Origin: Fodinisporobacter ferrooxydans
GTDB lineage: Bacteria > Bacillota > Bacilli > Tumebacillales > MYW30-H2
Length of the DNA: 64,000 bases
Assembly: GCF_022818495.1 (NCBI RefSeq)
Contig: NZ_CP089291.1
Coordinates: 3,365,501-3,429,500 of the forward strand
Direction: 5' to 3'
Part shown: positions 18,140 to 26,783 of the stretch, piece after piece
Numbering within the stretch: the stretch's first letter is position 1
Layout: every line of letters starts with the position of its first letter
Made by a program: the position numbers and the translations under genes
Notes under the pieces: model-generated
Told to the model about the DNA's origin: nothing
Database searches by the model: none
Seen by the model: the letters and a program-made list of their open reading frames with translations, nothing else

Positions 18140-18400
18140 ATGGATGTATTAAAAGTTTCAGCTAAATCGAACCCAAACTCTGTTGCTGGTGCTTTAGCTG
18201 GTGTCCTTCGTGAAAGAGGAGTTGCTGAAATCCAAGCGATTGGTGCCGGAGCACTGAACCAGGCAGTCAAAGCAGTTGCCATTGCAAGAGGATTTGTTGC
18301 ACCGAGTGGGGTCGATTTAATTTGTATTCCGGCATTTACCGATATTATGATTGATGGAGAAGAACGAACGGCAATTAAATTAATTGTAGAACCTCGGTAG
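18140..18400 (+). CDS. spoVS: Stage V sporulation protein S
   Basis: This 86-residue SpoVS is nearly invariant in spore formers: MDVLKVSAKSNPNSVAGALA, VAEIQAIGAGALNQAVKAVA, and LICIPAFTDIMIDGEERTAI. The Alba-like fold suggests nucleic-acid binding. In Bacillus its loss blocks stage V coat assembly and allows sporulation when other genes are missing; it is usually transcribed by sigma-H. GAGGGAGG precedes ATG 18140. A terminator follows at about 18484. The 210 bases after it contain A/T-rich short repeats of the form ATACAAGCAAAAA with no gene that I can support. Confidence 0.97.
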   Translation: MDVLKVSAKSNPNSVAGALAGVLRERGVAEIQAIGAGALNQAVKAVAIARGFVAPSGVDLICIPAFTDIMIDGEERTAIKLIVEPR

Positions 18401-18483
18401 TCTGGAGTATGAAGGATAGCAATCCGACCGTTGGAAAGTGGAAAACAAGAGCAGGAAACGCATGATCAAATGTTGAATGGTTC

Positions 18484-18528
18484 TGGCATTCTTTTGCTTG
18501 CAAATAGCAATGGGATGCCACATTTTTA
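18484..18528 (+). terminator. Probable terminator after spoVS
   Basis: TGGCAT (18484-18489) pairs with ATGCCA (18515-18520), and the inner TTGCT pairs with AGCAA. CATTTTTATA follows. Confidence 0.55.
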
Positions 18529-18647
18529 TATACAAGCAAAAATACAAGCAAAAACGCATGCAAAAATATAGAAGAAAAAAATACACATGCAAATAACAGC
18601 CGGACAAACATGTGCGCATGTACGTCAGGTCAGGGAGTGAGGAAGCG

Positions 18648-19613
18648 ATGGAGAAAGCAATGGGGGAAGCAATGGATTCTGTTTTTTTGATCGATGGACA
18701 TGCCGATATATTATGGCGTATCGATCAGGAGCATCTGTTATTTTATGAACCGACATCTGCATTGCAGGCAAGTTACCAAGCGCTGCGCGATGGCGGCGTA
18801 CACCTGCAGTTTTTTGCAATATTTACTGATCCCAAGCTGACACCGGCAGATAGTTTGAAAGCGGTACTTGCCTATATCGATACGTTTCACCGCTGTATCG
18901 TCAGCGATCGGTTGCAGCCGGTGTATCAATATAAGGACATTTTGAAAATTCGCCAATCCGGCCAAACAGGCGGAATGTTATCTATCGAAGGTGCACAGTG
19001 TTTGCAAGGAGATATTCGCATGCTGCATATTCTATATCGACTGGGAGTCCGTGCGGTCGGTTTGACATGGAACCATGCCAACGACATCGCTGACGGAGTG
19101 GGCGAACCTCGGGGTGCAGGATTGTCCAAATTCGGCCGTGCAGTCGTCGCTGAAATGAATCGGCTCGGAATGATTGTGGATGTCTCTCATTTGTCTGAAC
19201 GGGGATTTTGGGATGTAGCAGAGCAAAGCACCAAACCTTTCATTGCCTCTCATTCCAATTGCAAAGCAGTCTTTCCGCACAGAAGAAATTTGACCGACGA
19301 TCAAATTCATGCCATTATCGCAAAAAGCGGAACCGTTGGCATGACATTTGTGCCCGATTTTATTACAGATGGACCGGCGACGGTAGATGATATCATCCGG
19401 CACATCGACCATGTTTTAAGCCTGGGCGGGCAAAAGTCGATCGCGTTTGGTTCGGACTTTGATGGGATCACAGAAACTATGGTAGACTTAAAACGTGCGA
19501 AATATTTTCCAATATTGCTTGAACAAATTGAAAAACGGTATGGACGAGATGTTCTGCTTGACATTGCAGGGCGAAACTTGGAGCGTGTACTGCATGACGT
19601 TTGGAATGTATAA
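18648..19613 (+). CDS. Dipeptidase, peptidase family M19 (renal dipeptidase type)
   Basis: This 321-residue zinc enzyme belongs to the amidohydrolase superfamily. Metal ligands are visible as DGHADILWRI (HxD), SIEGAQCL (Glu), SHSNCKAVFPHRRNL (His) and GSDFDGI (Asp). M19 enzymes cleave dipeptides, often with a D- or dehydro-residue at the C-terminal side, in the cytoplasm. ATG 18648 is favoured by GGGAGTGAGG just upstream; two more in-frame ATGs follow within 10 codons, so the true start may be slightly later. The PHP-domain gene follows 18 bases after, so the two probably form an operon with the MBL gene. Confidence 0.92.
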   Translation: MEKAMGEAMDSVFLIDGHADILWRIDQEHLLFYEPTSALQASYQALRDGGVHLQFFAIFTDPKLTPADSLKAVLAYIDTFHRCIVSDRLQPVYQYKDILKIRQSGQTGGMLSIEGAQCLQGDIRMLHILYRLGVRAVGLTWNHANDIADGVGEPRGAGLSKFGRAVVAEMNRLGMIVDVSHLSERGFWDVAEQSTKPFIASHSNCKAVFPHRRNLTDDQIHAIIAKSGTVGMTFVPDFITDGPATVDDIIRHIDHVLSLGGQKSIAFGSDFDGITETMVDLKRAKYFPILLEQIEKRYGRDVLLDIAGRNLERVLHDVWNV

Positions 19614-19631
19614 AAGCAGGGAGAATTGATT

Positions 19632-20489
19632 ATGTCTACAAATGAGTCGGATTTGTTTGATTTGCATGCACATACCACCAAGTCAGACGGTACATATACA
19701 CCGGCAGAATTGGTGAGATTAGCGGTAGAAAAAGGACTTGCGGGGATTGCCGTGACAGACCATGATACGCTCAACGGGATTGAAGAAGCGCGTATCGCTG
19801 CTGTTTCGGCGGGCATCGAAATCGTCCCTGGAGTGGAGCTGAATACGGTTTATAACGGCAGGGAAATTCATGTACTGGGATATTTTATCGATGAAACAAA
19901 TGAATCCTTTTTGCAGTTATGCAAGCAATTGCGGGAGGGTCGTGTCAATCGTGCAGAAATGATCATTGAGCGGCTACAGGAGGCAGGCTGCTCGATCACC
20001 ATGGAAGATGTCCTTGCATATGCGCAAGGAGACGCAATCGGCAGGCCGCATATCGCTCGTGTATTAGTCCAAAAAGGCTACTGCAGCACTCTTCAGGAAG
20101 CATTTGACCGGTATCTTGTGCCTGGCAAACCAGGATTTGTCGAGCGCATGAAGTTGCACCCGCAAAAAGCGGTGCAGGCGATCCGGGAAGCACGTGGCTG
20201 CCCCGTTTTGGCACATCCGGGTTTGATCGGTGACGATGCATTGATTTATGATTTGCATAGACACGGATTGGGAGGAATCGAGACAGAGCATCCGGATCAT
20301 TCCCCTCTTCAGAGACAGCATTATCAGACAATCGCAGTACAACTGCAATTGATTGCGACAGGAGGGTCCGACTTTCATGGCGCAGGTGCGGAACATCGGG
20401 GGGATTTGGGCAGTGTAAAAGTGGGAAGAGATGTTGTTGCGCGTTTATTTGCAGATGCGCACAAAGAATGGAAGCCGGCGAACGATTGA
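19632..20489 (+). CDS. PHP-domain metal-dependent phosphoesterase (YciV/RnaAM-like)
   Basis: The 285-residue protein has the PHP-domain metal motifs: FDLHAHTTKSDGTYTP (HxH), AVTDHDTLNGIEEA (DHD), PGVELN, RPHIARVLV and GGSDFHGAG. Relatives such as YciV/TrpH hydrolyse 3',5'-nucleoside bisphosphates such as pAp and short RNA or DNA ends, so a role in nucleotide salvage or RNA turnover is likely. ATG 19632 has GGGAGA 7 bases upstream. It lies directly downstream of the M19 dipeptidase and upstream of the MBL-fold hydrolase. Confidence 0.88.
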   Translation: MSTNESDLFDLHAHTTKSDGTYTPAELVRLAVEKGLAGIAVTDHDTLNGIEEARIAAVSAGIEIVPGVELNTVYNGREIHVLGYFIDETNESFLQLCKQLREGRVNRAEMIIERLQEAGCSITMEDVLAYAQGDAIGRPHIARVLVQKGYCSTLQEAFDRYLVPGKPGFVERMKLHPQKAVQAIREARGCPVLAHPGLIGDDALIYDLHRHGLGGIETEHPDHSPLQRQHYQTIAVQLQLIATGGSDFHGAGAEHRGDLGSVKVGRDVVARLFADAHKEWKPAND

Positions 20490-20601
20490 CAGACGTTTCA
20501 AGCGGAGATTCAACCATTTAAAATGGAGGACACATGTAAAAAAAGGATTCTCGCATACGCAATCGAGGTATTTTTTACGATCTATTATTTCGAGGTGGGA
20601 C

Positions 20602-21348
20602 ATGATGTTTCAAGTACGTGTGCTCGGGGAGCATGGACCATATCCTGCGCCCGGTGGTGCGACGACAGGGTTTTTAATCCAGACAGATGAAGGAAATGTA
20701 CTGTTGGACTGTGGCAGTGGAGTATTTGCGGAACTGACGAAATATGTAAAAATTGAAGAATTGGATGCCGTTCTGGTGACACATCATCATGCGGATCATG
20801 TTTCCGATATTCCTGTTTTGCGATATGCGGTCATGATCGCGCAAAACCGGAAGCTGCTCAGGCAGAAGCTGCCGATTTATGCAAACCAGGAACCGCAGCA
20901 TTTGTTTGCATCATTGGCATTTGAACCATATGTAACGACTCACAAACTCTCGTCTGCATCGAATGTTCAACTGATTGGGGCATCGTTCACCTTTGCCAAT
21001 ACGATCCATGCCATTTCCTGTTTGGCCGTCCGCGTGGAGTATAAGGGGAACGTTTTTGTGTTTTCCGCAGATTCAGGTCCATGTGCAGCATTGGAACAGT
21101 TGGCGAAAGATGCGGATGTATTCATCTGTGAGGCTTCCTGGCTGGAAAAAGATAAAGGATCTGCTGAAATTGGACATCTTACGACAAAGGAAGCAGCCCG
21201 GATTGCCAAACGTGCCGATGTAAAACAACTGGCATTGACACATTTTTTCCCGGATTATGACAGATCGGTGATCCAAAAAGAAGCGGAAGAGGCTTACGGC
21301 AGCGCCGTACATTTATGCAAACAAGGTGAAATCATTTCGATATCCTGA
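20602..21348 (+). CDS. MBL-fold metallo-hydrolase (YhfI-like)
   Basis: This 248-residue metallo-beta-lactamase fold protein is of the RNase Z/YhfI type. The metal site is HHHADH (in VLVTHHHADHVSDIPVL), with ADSGP and the late LALTHFFPDY. No beta-CASP insertion is present and length is short, so a small-molecule or phosphodiesterase substrate is likelier than RNA; the exact activity is unknown. Two adjacent ATGs (20602, 20605) follow GAGGTGG. A strong terminator at 21376 ends the dipeptidase-PHP-MBL group before cotE. Confidence 0.85.
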   Translation: MMFQVRVLGEHGPYPAPGGATTGFLIQTDEGNVLLDCGSGVFAELTKYVKIEELDAVLVTHHHADHVSDIPVLRYAVMIAQNRKLLRQKLPIYANQEPQHLFASLAFEPYVTTHKLSSASNVQLIGASFTFANTIHAISCLAVRVEYKGNVFVFSADSGPCAALEQLAKDADVFICEASWLEKDKGSAEIGHLTTKEAARIAKRADVKQLALTHFFPDYDRSVIQKEAEEAYGSAVHLCKQGEIISIS

Positions 21349-21375
21349 CACATCCGAATTCAGTTGAATCTTTGA

Positions 21376-21411
21376 ACGCCCACATGAAATTGTTTCATGC
21401 GGGCGTTTTTT
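21376..21411 (+). terminator. Rho-independent terminator before cotE
   Basis: ACGCCCaCATGAAA pairs with TTTCATGcGGGCGT around a 3-base loop, followed by a T run. Confidence 0.9.
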
Positions 21412-21624
21412 GTGGCGAATTTTTATCCGCCTACATATGATGCAAATGTCAAATGCCCAGAAAGGTTTGACTGGAAGACATACATGCGAGAGTCCCGCAA
21501 CAATTGCATGAGAATGTGCACCATTGAAAGTCGCCTTGCATATTGATGGTAGTATCTTAGGCGTAGGCAATTGTGGATAGGTTTTCACCACGAATTCTGC
21601 GTCAAATTTGAAGGAGGTAGAACT

Positions 21625-22164
21625 ATGGTTCTCTCTGATAAAGATCTTAGCTATCGGGAGATTATCACCAACGCAATTTGCGGCAAAGGAAATAAATATT
21701 CCCAAACCACGTATACGATTCGTCCGGCACATACGCCTACAACAATCGGCGGCTGCTGGGTCATGAATCATTCATATGAGGCTGAATTGGTTGGTGAAGT
21801 TGTCGAGGTTCATGGCCGATTTGATGTAAACGTATGGTATTCCTACAATGGCAACAGCGAGACAGCAGTCGCAAAAGAACGCGTAAGCTACAGGGAGCAA
21901 ATTCCCCTTCGAGACGTCGATCCCAACTGCTTCAAAGACGGAATGGAAGTTGCCGTAAAAGTCGTGCAAATGCCGAATTGCCTGGATGCAACGGTTGTCG
22001 ACAACAGCAATGAAATTTTGGTTCGCGTCGAAAAAGAAATGGCAGTCGAAGTCATCGGTCGCACAAAAGTATGTGTAGTCACATGCATTCTTACAGACAA
22101 GAAAGATGAAGAGTTCTTTGAAGGCGAAGTTTTAGACGAAGATGACGACGATTTTGAAGACTAA
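21625..22164 (+). CDS. cotE: Outer spore coat morphogenetic protein CotE
   Basis: CotE organises the outer coat around the developing spore in the mother cell. The 179-residue sequence matches the family from YREIITNAICGKGNK through IGGCWVMNHSYEAELVG and VEVHGRFDVNVWYSYN to VQMPNCLDATVV, then EVIGRTKVCVV. It ends in the characteristic acidic tail (DEDDDDFED). The tail is shorter than in Bacillus. ATG 21625 has a perfect AAGGAGGT. The gene keeps its ancestral place upstream of miaB-mutS-mutL, but about 9.5 kb of ATP-grasp and germination genes is interposed here. A terminator at 22166 ends the transcript. Confidence 0.95.
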   Translation: MVLSDKDLSYREIITNAICGKGNKYSQTTYTIRPAHTPTTIGGCWVMNHSYEAELVGEVVEVHGRFDVNVWYSYNGNSETAVAKERVSYREQIPLRDVDPNCFKDGMEVAVKVVQMPNCLDATVVDNSNEILVRVEKEMAVEVIGRTKVCVVTCILTDKKDEEFFEGEVLDEDDDDFED

Positions 22165-22165
22165 G

Positions 22166-22194
22166 CGGCGTCCATGACGTCGCTTTTTTTATAT
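22166..22194 (+). terminator. Rho-independent terminator after cotE
   Basis: GCGGCGTC and GACGTCGC form an 8-bp stem (one G-T pair) around CAT, followed by seven T residues. Confidence 0.85.
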
Positions 22195-22206
22195 ACTGTA
22201 CGCAAT

Positions 22207-23646
22207 ATGCCAGCTCATATGACACGGCTTTCGTGTATCTGTCATATTCCCGAGTTGAGCGGATTGTCGAAAGAAAGTGTGGGATGGAGCTTGCAACATT
22301 CATTGATTTGTCATGTACAAATGGATTCAACATGGCCGGGTTGCCAAGTCGGGCTGCCGAAACGCTTATTCAAGCAATTGTCGTGCAAACCTGGAACACG
22401 CATGCGCATAAAAATCTCCTCCCAATCTGTACATGCAGTCATACGCGCAACGACTCGTGAAGAAGTAGTGTTTTCCAATCGTATCGGACAACGATTGCAT
22501 TTTCAAGGCGGTCGCATTTCGGTTCGGAAAAAAGGGGATACGCTTGAATTTGGACCGGTGATTGCATTGTATGTTGTTGGAAGTCCAGAGAATCAACCGC
22601 CATTTCCCAATATGACGCGTATGGTATGCGATACCATTCGAATCGGTGAAGAAAAGGGAATGTACGTCTATGCTGTAATCCCTGGTGGAATTTCCGTGCG
22701 GGAACAGAGAGCGTTTGGTGCGCGGGGAACATCCTATGACAAATGGATATGGTGTGAACAGCCGTATCCTGATATCGTGATCCGGAAAGCTGCAACATTT
22801 CCCAAAGGTGTGTATCGGCAGGCAAAAACAGATCTGAATATTTTGGATAAATCAGGGGATATCATGTTCATGGCAAAAGATATTGGCGATAAGTGGTCAG
22901 TTTACAGATGGCTTTGGAACTATGAACCGCTGCGCAAGCATCTCCCGTATACGGAACTGTATAAAAAACAGTCACAGCAAGTGGTTGATTTGTTGGAACA
23001 GTACCAATCGTTGTATGTAAAGCCGGTACGAGGCACGCAAGGAAAAGGGATTTATAAACTTACCAACGGAAAACACAATGGTATCATACGTATCGAAAAT
23101 ACGGCAATTCCCTCGCAAATGCAAAAGATCAAGAGAACAGATCTTTTAAAAAATAAACAAATGCTCCCCATTTCGAGCCAATCGTACTTGCTGCAACAAT
23201 CACTGCATTTACTGAAGCATCAAAACCATCTTACGGATTTTCGCTGGATGATTCAAAAACTTCCCAATCAAAACTGGGAAATAACGGCTCGGATTTGCCG
23301 AATCGGAAGAGAAAAAACAATTTCTACAAACATTCATACAGGTGGTCAAGCTGTTTTGGCGGAACAGTGGCTATATGGCCATTCGAATTTACTCCCGCGT
23401 TCGACAAAAGAAATTCTCGAGGAAATGGATGAAATCGCAAGAAGTGTTGCTGTTGCGATCGATCAGAAAGTCGGCGGCGTTTTGGAATTGGGCGTTGATT
23501 TGGGTGTGGATCGAAACGGCAGGATCTGGATTATTGAAGTAAATCCCCGTCCTGGACGGAAAATGTTGCGATTATGCCAACCGGAAGTCCGGCAACTATC
23601 ACTTCTGCGCCCACTTGAATATGCTAAATACGCAAAAGGATTTTAA
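22207..23646 (+). CDS. YheC/YheD-type ATP-grasp protein (spore coat-associated family), first of cluster
   Basis: About 479 residues with the YheC/YheD architecture. A beta-rich N-terminal part includes EFGPVIALYVVG, then the family's PDIVIRKAATF segment. The ATP-grasp domain follows: KPVRGTQGKGIYKL (ATP-binding lysine and glycine loop), DFRWMIQK, and GVDLGVDRNGRIWIIEVNPRPG with the metal-binding Glu/Asn pair. ATP-grasp enzymes join a carboxylate to an amine through an acyl-phosphate; the Bacillus members are coat-associated but their substrates are unknown. The start is uncertain: no good site precedes ATG 22207 or 22219. It overlaps the frame region leading into the next gene, 44 bases away. 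Confidence 0.85.
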   Translation: MPAHMTRLSCICHIPELSGLSKESVGWSLQHSLICHVQMDSTWPGCQVGLPKRLFKQLSCKPGTRMRIKISSQSVHAVIRATTREEVVFSNRIGQRLHFQGGRISVRKKGDTLEFGPVIALYVVGSPENQPPFPNMTRMVCDTIRIGEEKGMYVYAVIPGGISVREQRAFGARGTSYDKWIWCEQPYPDIVIRKAATFPKGVYRQAKTDLNILDKSGDIMFMAKDIGDKWSVYRWLWNYEPLRKHLPYTELYKKQSQQVVDLLEQYQSLYVKPVRGTQGKGIYKLTNGKHNGIIRIENTAIPSQMQKIKRTDLLKNKQMLPISSQSYLLQQSLHLLKHQNHLTDFRWMIQKLPNQNWEITARICRIGREKTISTNIHTGGQAVLAEQWLYGHSNLLPRSTKEILEEMDEIARSVAVAIDQKVGGVLELGVDLGVDRNGRIWIIEVNPRPGRKMLRLCQPEVRQLSLLRPLEYAKYAKGF

Positions 23647-23689
23647 TCACGAGCTTGTGACAAACCTCTGTATGAACGGAGGCTCTGCA

Positions 23690-25081
23690 ATGAAACAAGA
23701 AAACATGATATTTTTGAAAGGACCTCCCGGGCGAAAGCATGAACTTTTCCTTACTTTTGACCAAATGGATACGTACAAAATAAAGCAAATGGAAATCATT
23801 GAACTACAATTCGGCCTGAAGCGAATAGAAGTTCGGGTGATTCAGCGGCATCGGTGGCAAAAGCCCGAGGAATCCACGATCTATTGCACGGCAGATGTGT
23901 TGGAAGCATTACAAATCCCCGAAGATCGGTTGCTGCCGATATACTACTCCAGCGCAAAAGGAAAATTACAGATCGGTCCATTGGTCGGGATCCTTGCACA
24001 TGTGCGTTACAAACCGGCATCAGGGGTATATGGCGAGCAAGAACCGGCATTTCGCAAATTATTAGACGCGGCAAATGATTTGGGAATGATGGGCTATGTT
24101 TTTTCACCGCTCGAAATCGAATGGGCCACAGATATGACATGGGCATACCAATATATTGCGGCAAAAGAAGGAGAAGGGCAATGGAGACGATTGAAACTGC
24201 CATTGCCTGATGTCGTATATGATCAAATTTCCACGCGCAAATTCGAAACACGCGCAAACGTGCAGGCAGCATCCAAACGGTTGCAAAAATTGATGCAAAA
24301 ACGGTTTTTTAACCAAGGGTTTTTTAACAAATGGCAAGTGCATCAATGGTTGACAGGGGATGCTGCAACAAGCAAGTATGTACCGGATTCTGTGCGCTAC
24401 GAAAATCCTGCCGCTACGGATGCCTTGTTGAACCGCTACGGGAATCTCTACTTGAAACCCATTCACGGAAGCCTTGGCATTGGCATTATCAAGTTGACCC
24501 GTTTAGCGGACGGTCGGATTTATTATCAACTGAAGCAGCGAAAAAAAACGGTGCAAGGATACGCGAAAGGGACTGCTCAAGCATTGCAGATTCTGAAAAA
24601 AAGGCAGAGGAATCACCTGATCGTGCAACAAGGTTTGAACCTGCTGGCTTACCAGGGACGGCCATTCGACATACGCGTGTTGATGCAAAAAGACGGGGAA
24701 GGGAAATGGTCCCGGACAAAAATGTTTGTGCGAATTGCCAAACAAGGAGAAATCACATCCAACTTAACCACTGGCGGTGATGCCCGGCCGATCCGGGAAA
24801 CATTGCAAGAAATGTTTCGGGATCAAGGAAAAGTCAGCCAGATCTTGAAAGACATCCGTTCTTGCATCAAGGTTGTACCGCTTGCAATCGAACAACAAGC
24901 AGAGATCTCGCTGGGTGAATTGGGATTGGATTTGGGAATAGATACAAATGGTAAGCTTTGGGTGATCGAAGCAAACGCCAAACCATGGAAAAAAACAGAA
25001 ACCGAACATGGGTCGCTGGCGGTCGTGGAACGATCTTTCCATAGACCGATGGAATATGCGCGATTTTTGGCTTTCTCCTGA
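23690..25081 (+). CDS. YheC/YheD-type ATP-grasp protein, second of cluster
   Basis: This 463-residue paralogue of the first has the same order: a beta-rich N-terminal domain (IGPLVGILAHVRYKPASGVYG), LPDVVYDQISTRKFETRA, then ATP-grasp motifs KPIHGSLGIGIIKL, RPFDIRVLMQKD and LGLDLGIDTNGKLWVIEAN. All catalytic positions appear intact. ATG 23690 has CGGAGG 7 bases upstream and lies only 43 bases after the first gene. It probably forms one transcript with its neighbours and a mother-cell sporulation role is inferred from homology and from cotE nearby. Substrate unknown. Confidence 0.88.
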   Translation: MKQENMIFLKGPPGRKHELFLTFDQMDTYKIKQMEIIELQFGLKRIEVRVIQRHRWQKPEESTIYCTADVLEALQIPEDRLLPIYYSSAKGKLQIGPLVGILAHVRYKPASGVYGEQEPAFRKLLDAANDLGMMGYVFSPLEIEWATDMTWAYQYIAAKEGEGQWRRLKLPLPDVVYDQISTRKFETRANVQAASKRLQKLMQKRFFNQGFFNKWQVHQWLTGDAATSKYVPDSVRYENPAATDALLNRYGNLYLKPIHGSLGIGIIKLTRLADGRIYYQLKQRKKTVQGYAKGTAQALQILKKRQRNHLIVQQGLNLLAYQGRPFDIRVLMQKDGEGKWSRTKMFVRIAKQGEITSNLTTGGDARPIRETLQEMFRDQGKVSQILKDIRSCIKVVPLAIEQQAEISLGELGLDLGIDTNGKLWVIEANAKPWKKTETEHGSLAVVERSFHRPMEYARFLAFS

Positions 25082-25139
25082 AATCGCAAATGTTCGTAAG
25101 GTGTGATTTACTATTACAGAAAAGAAGGGAGACGCGGCG

Positions 25140-26606
25140 ATGGGCTTTACACTCTTGCATTCCGGCCAACCGTCCGCCAAGCGGCTTCTGAAACGTTTGG
25201 AAATGTGCAAAGGCACAGACTCGATTCAGCAGGTGGCAAATGATGATATTGTGATCCGCTGGGGGAATTTTCAATTTGAGCGGGAATTTCATCTCGAGTT
25301 AAATCCAAGGCTGGCAATTGCAAACACGCAAAACCGTTTGCACATGTTGCGGATGTTACAACGCTCCGGAATCCGCTGTCCGATCGATTCGGATTCCAAT
25401 ACATTAAAAAATCCCACAATGGTCCGTCAATATCGAGTGCCGATTTTTGATCTGAAACCATTGACATGTTTTCGATCGGATGGAAAAGACATCTGGTTGA
25501 ACAAACGGATTACCCAAGTGCAAGATTCCTTTCAGGAAGTATCTCCAGATCATGATGCGGTCACGGCAAAAGTGTGTTTGTATGCTGCGCGTGCCATTCA
25601 TACTCTCGGACTGGATTTTGGACTTGTCAGCATTGGAACAAATGCAAGAGGCTGGATGTATGTGCTGGATGTCACGCCAAACCCGATTTTAAAAGGGAGA
25701 ATGCTGGATGTCTTCAGTAAGGCCATTCGCTCTTATATCGCAGACGATGCGCAAGCTCCAAATGCCTATCAATCCTTTTTGATCGGGACTGATTTGGAAT
25801 TTATGCTGCGAAATCAACAGGGAAAAATGGTGCTGGCATCAAAATATTTTCCACGCAAGGGAATTGTCGGATGCGATGCCCGCAGCATACAGCGGGACGG
25901 CAAACGATATCCCCTTGCAGAATTGCGACCGGCACCAGAAAAAAAACCACTGGATCTGTTTGAAAATTTGTATCATGCGATGATGGAAGCAAAGCGCCTC
26001 ATCAACCGCAAAGGGGTTGCTTGGCTCGCCGGCAGCATGCCGTTTCACGGATATCCGATCGGCGGCCACATTCATTTTAGCGGAATTCCGTTTTCCAGCC
26101 AGATCGCTAAAGCACTTGACACGTATTTGGCGATTCCGGTCATGCTGATCGAAGACCCGCAATCCTCGACCCGCCGTCGGCCGCGGTACGGATTTTTGGG
26201 AGATATTCGGCACAAGGATCATGGCGGCTTCGAATATCGAACACCTGGCAGTTGGATTGTGAATCCTGATATTGCCAAAGCAGTCATCTGCTTGGCGTAT
26301 CTGGTCGCCCAATACCACCGTCAATTGGCATATAACCCATTTGTTGATGCGGATGTTCAGCAGGCATTTTATGCTTCGAACAAACTATATTTCCGGCCGA
26401 TCTTCGAACGGGTATGGAGTGAGTTGTCGCAATTGCCGAATTTTGGTGATTATAAACAGCAATTGCAAATCATTGCAGATATGGTTCGGCAGGAAGAATG
26501 CTGGAACGAATCGGAAGATATCAAGCGCAATTGGAGGATTTCATCTGCCGTTCCGACAAGCATCACAAATGCAAACAGAAAGTCACTTGCTCGGCGATTG
26601 GGGTAA
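25140..26606 (+). CDS. Fusion of degenerate ATP-grasp region and glutamine-synthetase-like amidoligase (COOH-NH2 ligase type 2)
   Basis: This 488-residue two-part protein has an N-terminal half (about 1-210) that resembles the YheC/YheD or RimK ATP-grasp fold: IANTQNRLHMLRMLQRSGI, KTNP-like region replaced by NKRITQVQDSF, and ARGWMYVLDVTPNPILKG. It lacks the ATP-binding KPxxG loop. The C-terminal half matches the phage phiEco32-type amidoligase family: GTDLEFMLRN, GCDARSIQRDGKRYPLAELRPAPE, GGHIHFSGIPF and GGFEYRTPGSW carry the expected Glu, His and Arg residues. Such ligases were predicted to make amide bonds in peptides or cell-surface tags. RBS AAGGGAG precedes ATG 25140. Substrate unknown. 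Confidence 0.82.
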   Translation: MGFTLLHSGQPSAKRLLKRLEMCKGTDSIQQVANDDIVIRWGNFQFEREFHLELNPRLAIANTQNRLHMLRMLQRSGIRCPIDSDSNTLKNPTMVRQYRVPIFDLKPLTCFRSDGKDIWLNKRITQVQDSFQEVSPDHDAVTAKVCLYAARAIHTLGLDFGLVSIGTNARGWMYVLDVTPNPILKGRMLDVFSKAIRSYIADDAQAPNAYQSFLIGTDLEFMLRNQQGKMVLASKYFPRKGIVGCDARSIQRDGKRYPLAELRPAPEKKPLDLFENLYHAMMEAKRLINRKGVAWLAGSMPFHGYPIGGHIHFSGIPFSSQIAKALDTYLAIPVMLIEDPQSSTRRRPRYGFLGDIRHKDHGGFEYRTPGSWIVNPDIAKAVICLAYLVAQYHRQLAYNPFVDADVQQAFYASNKLYFRPIFERVWSELSQLPNFGDYKQQLQIIADMVRQEECWNESEDIKRNWRISSAVPTSITNANRKSLARRLG

Positions 26607-26783
26607 TCGCTGGGCTTTTTTCGTATAAATTGCGGGAAGTTTCTGTGGAAAACGTCACACGCCGTACGCAGGATTTACATACAATATGTTGACATGGATG
26701 TTTACAGGAGTGTTTGGTTCACCCCTTTTGCTATATGACACAATCGTTGGAAACTGACAATGAGTCGAGAGAGGGCTTGAGAA

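Noticed and set aside
18401-18647. Short A/T-rich repeats (ATACAAGCAAAAA) after spoVS as a regulatory array
   Set aside because: Only two or three imperfect copies in low-complexity sequence; no palindrome or known site.
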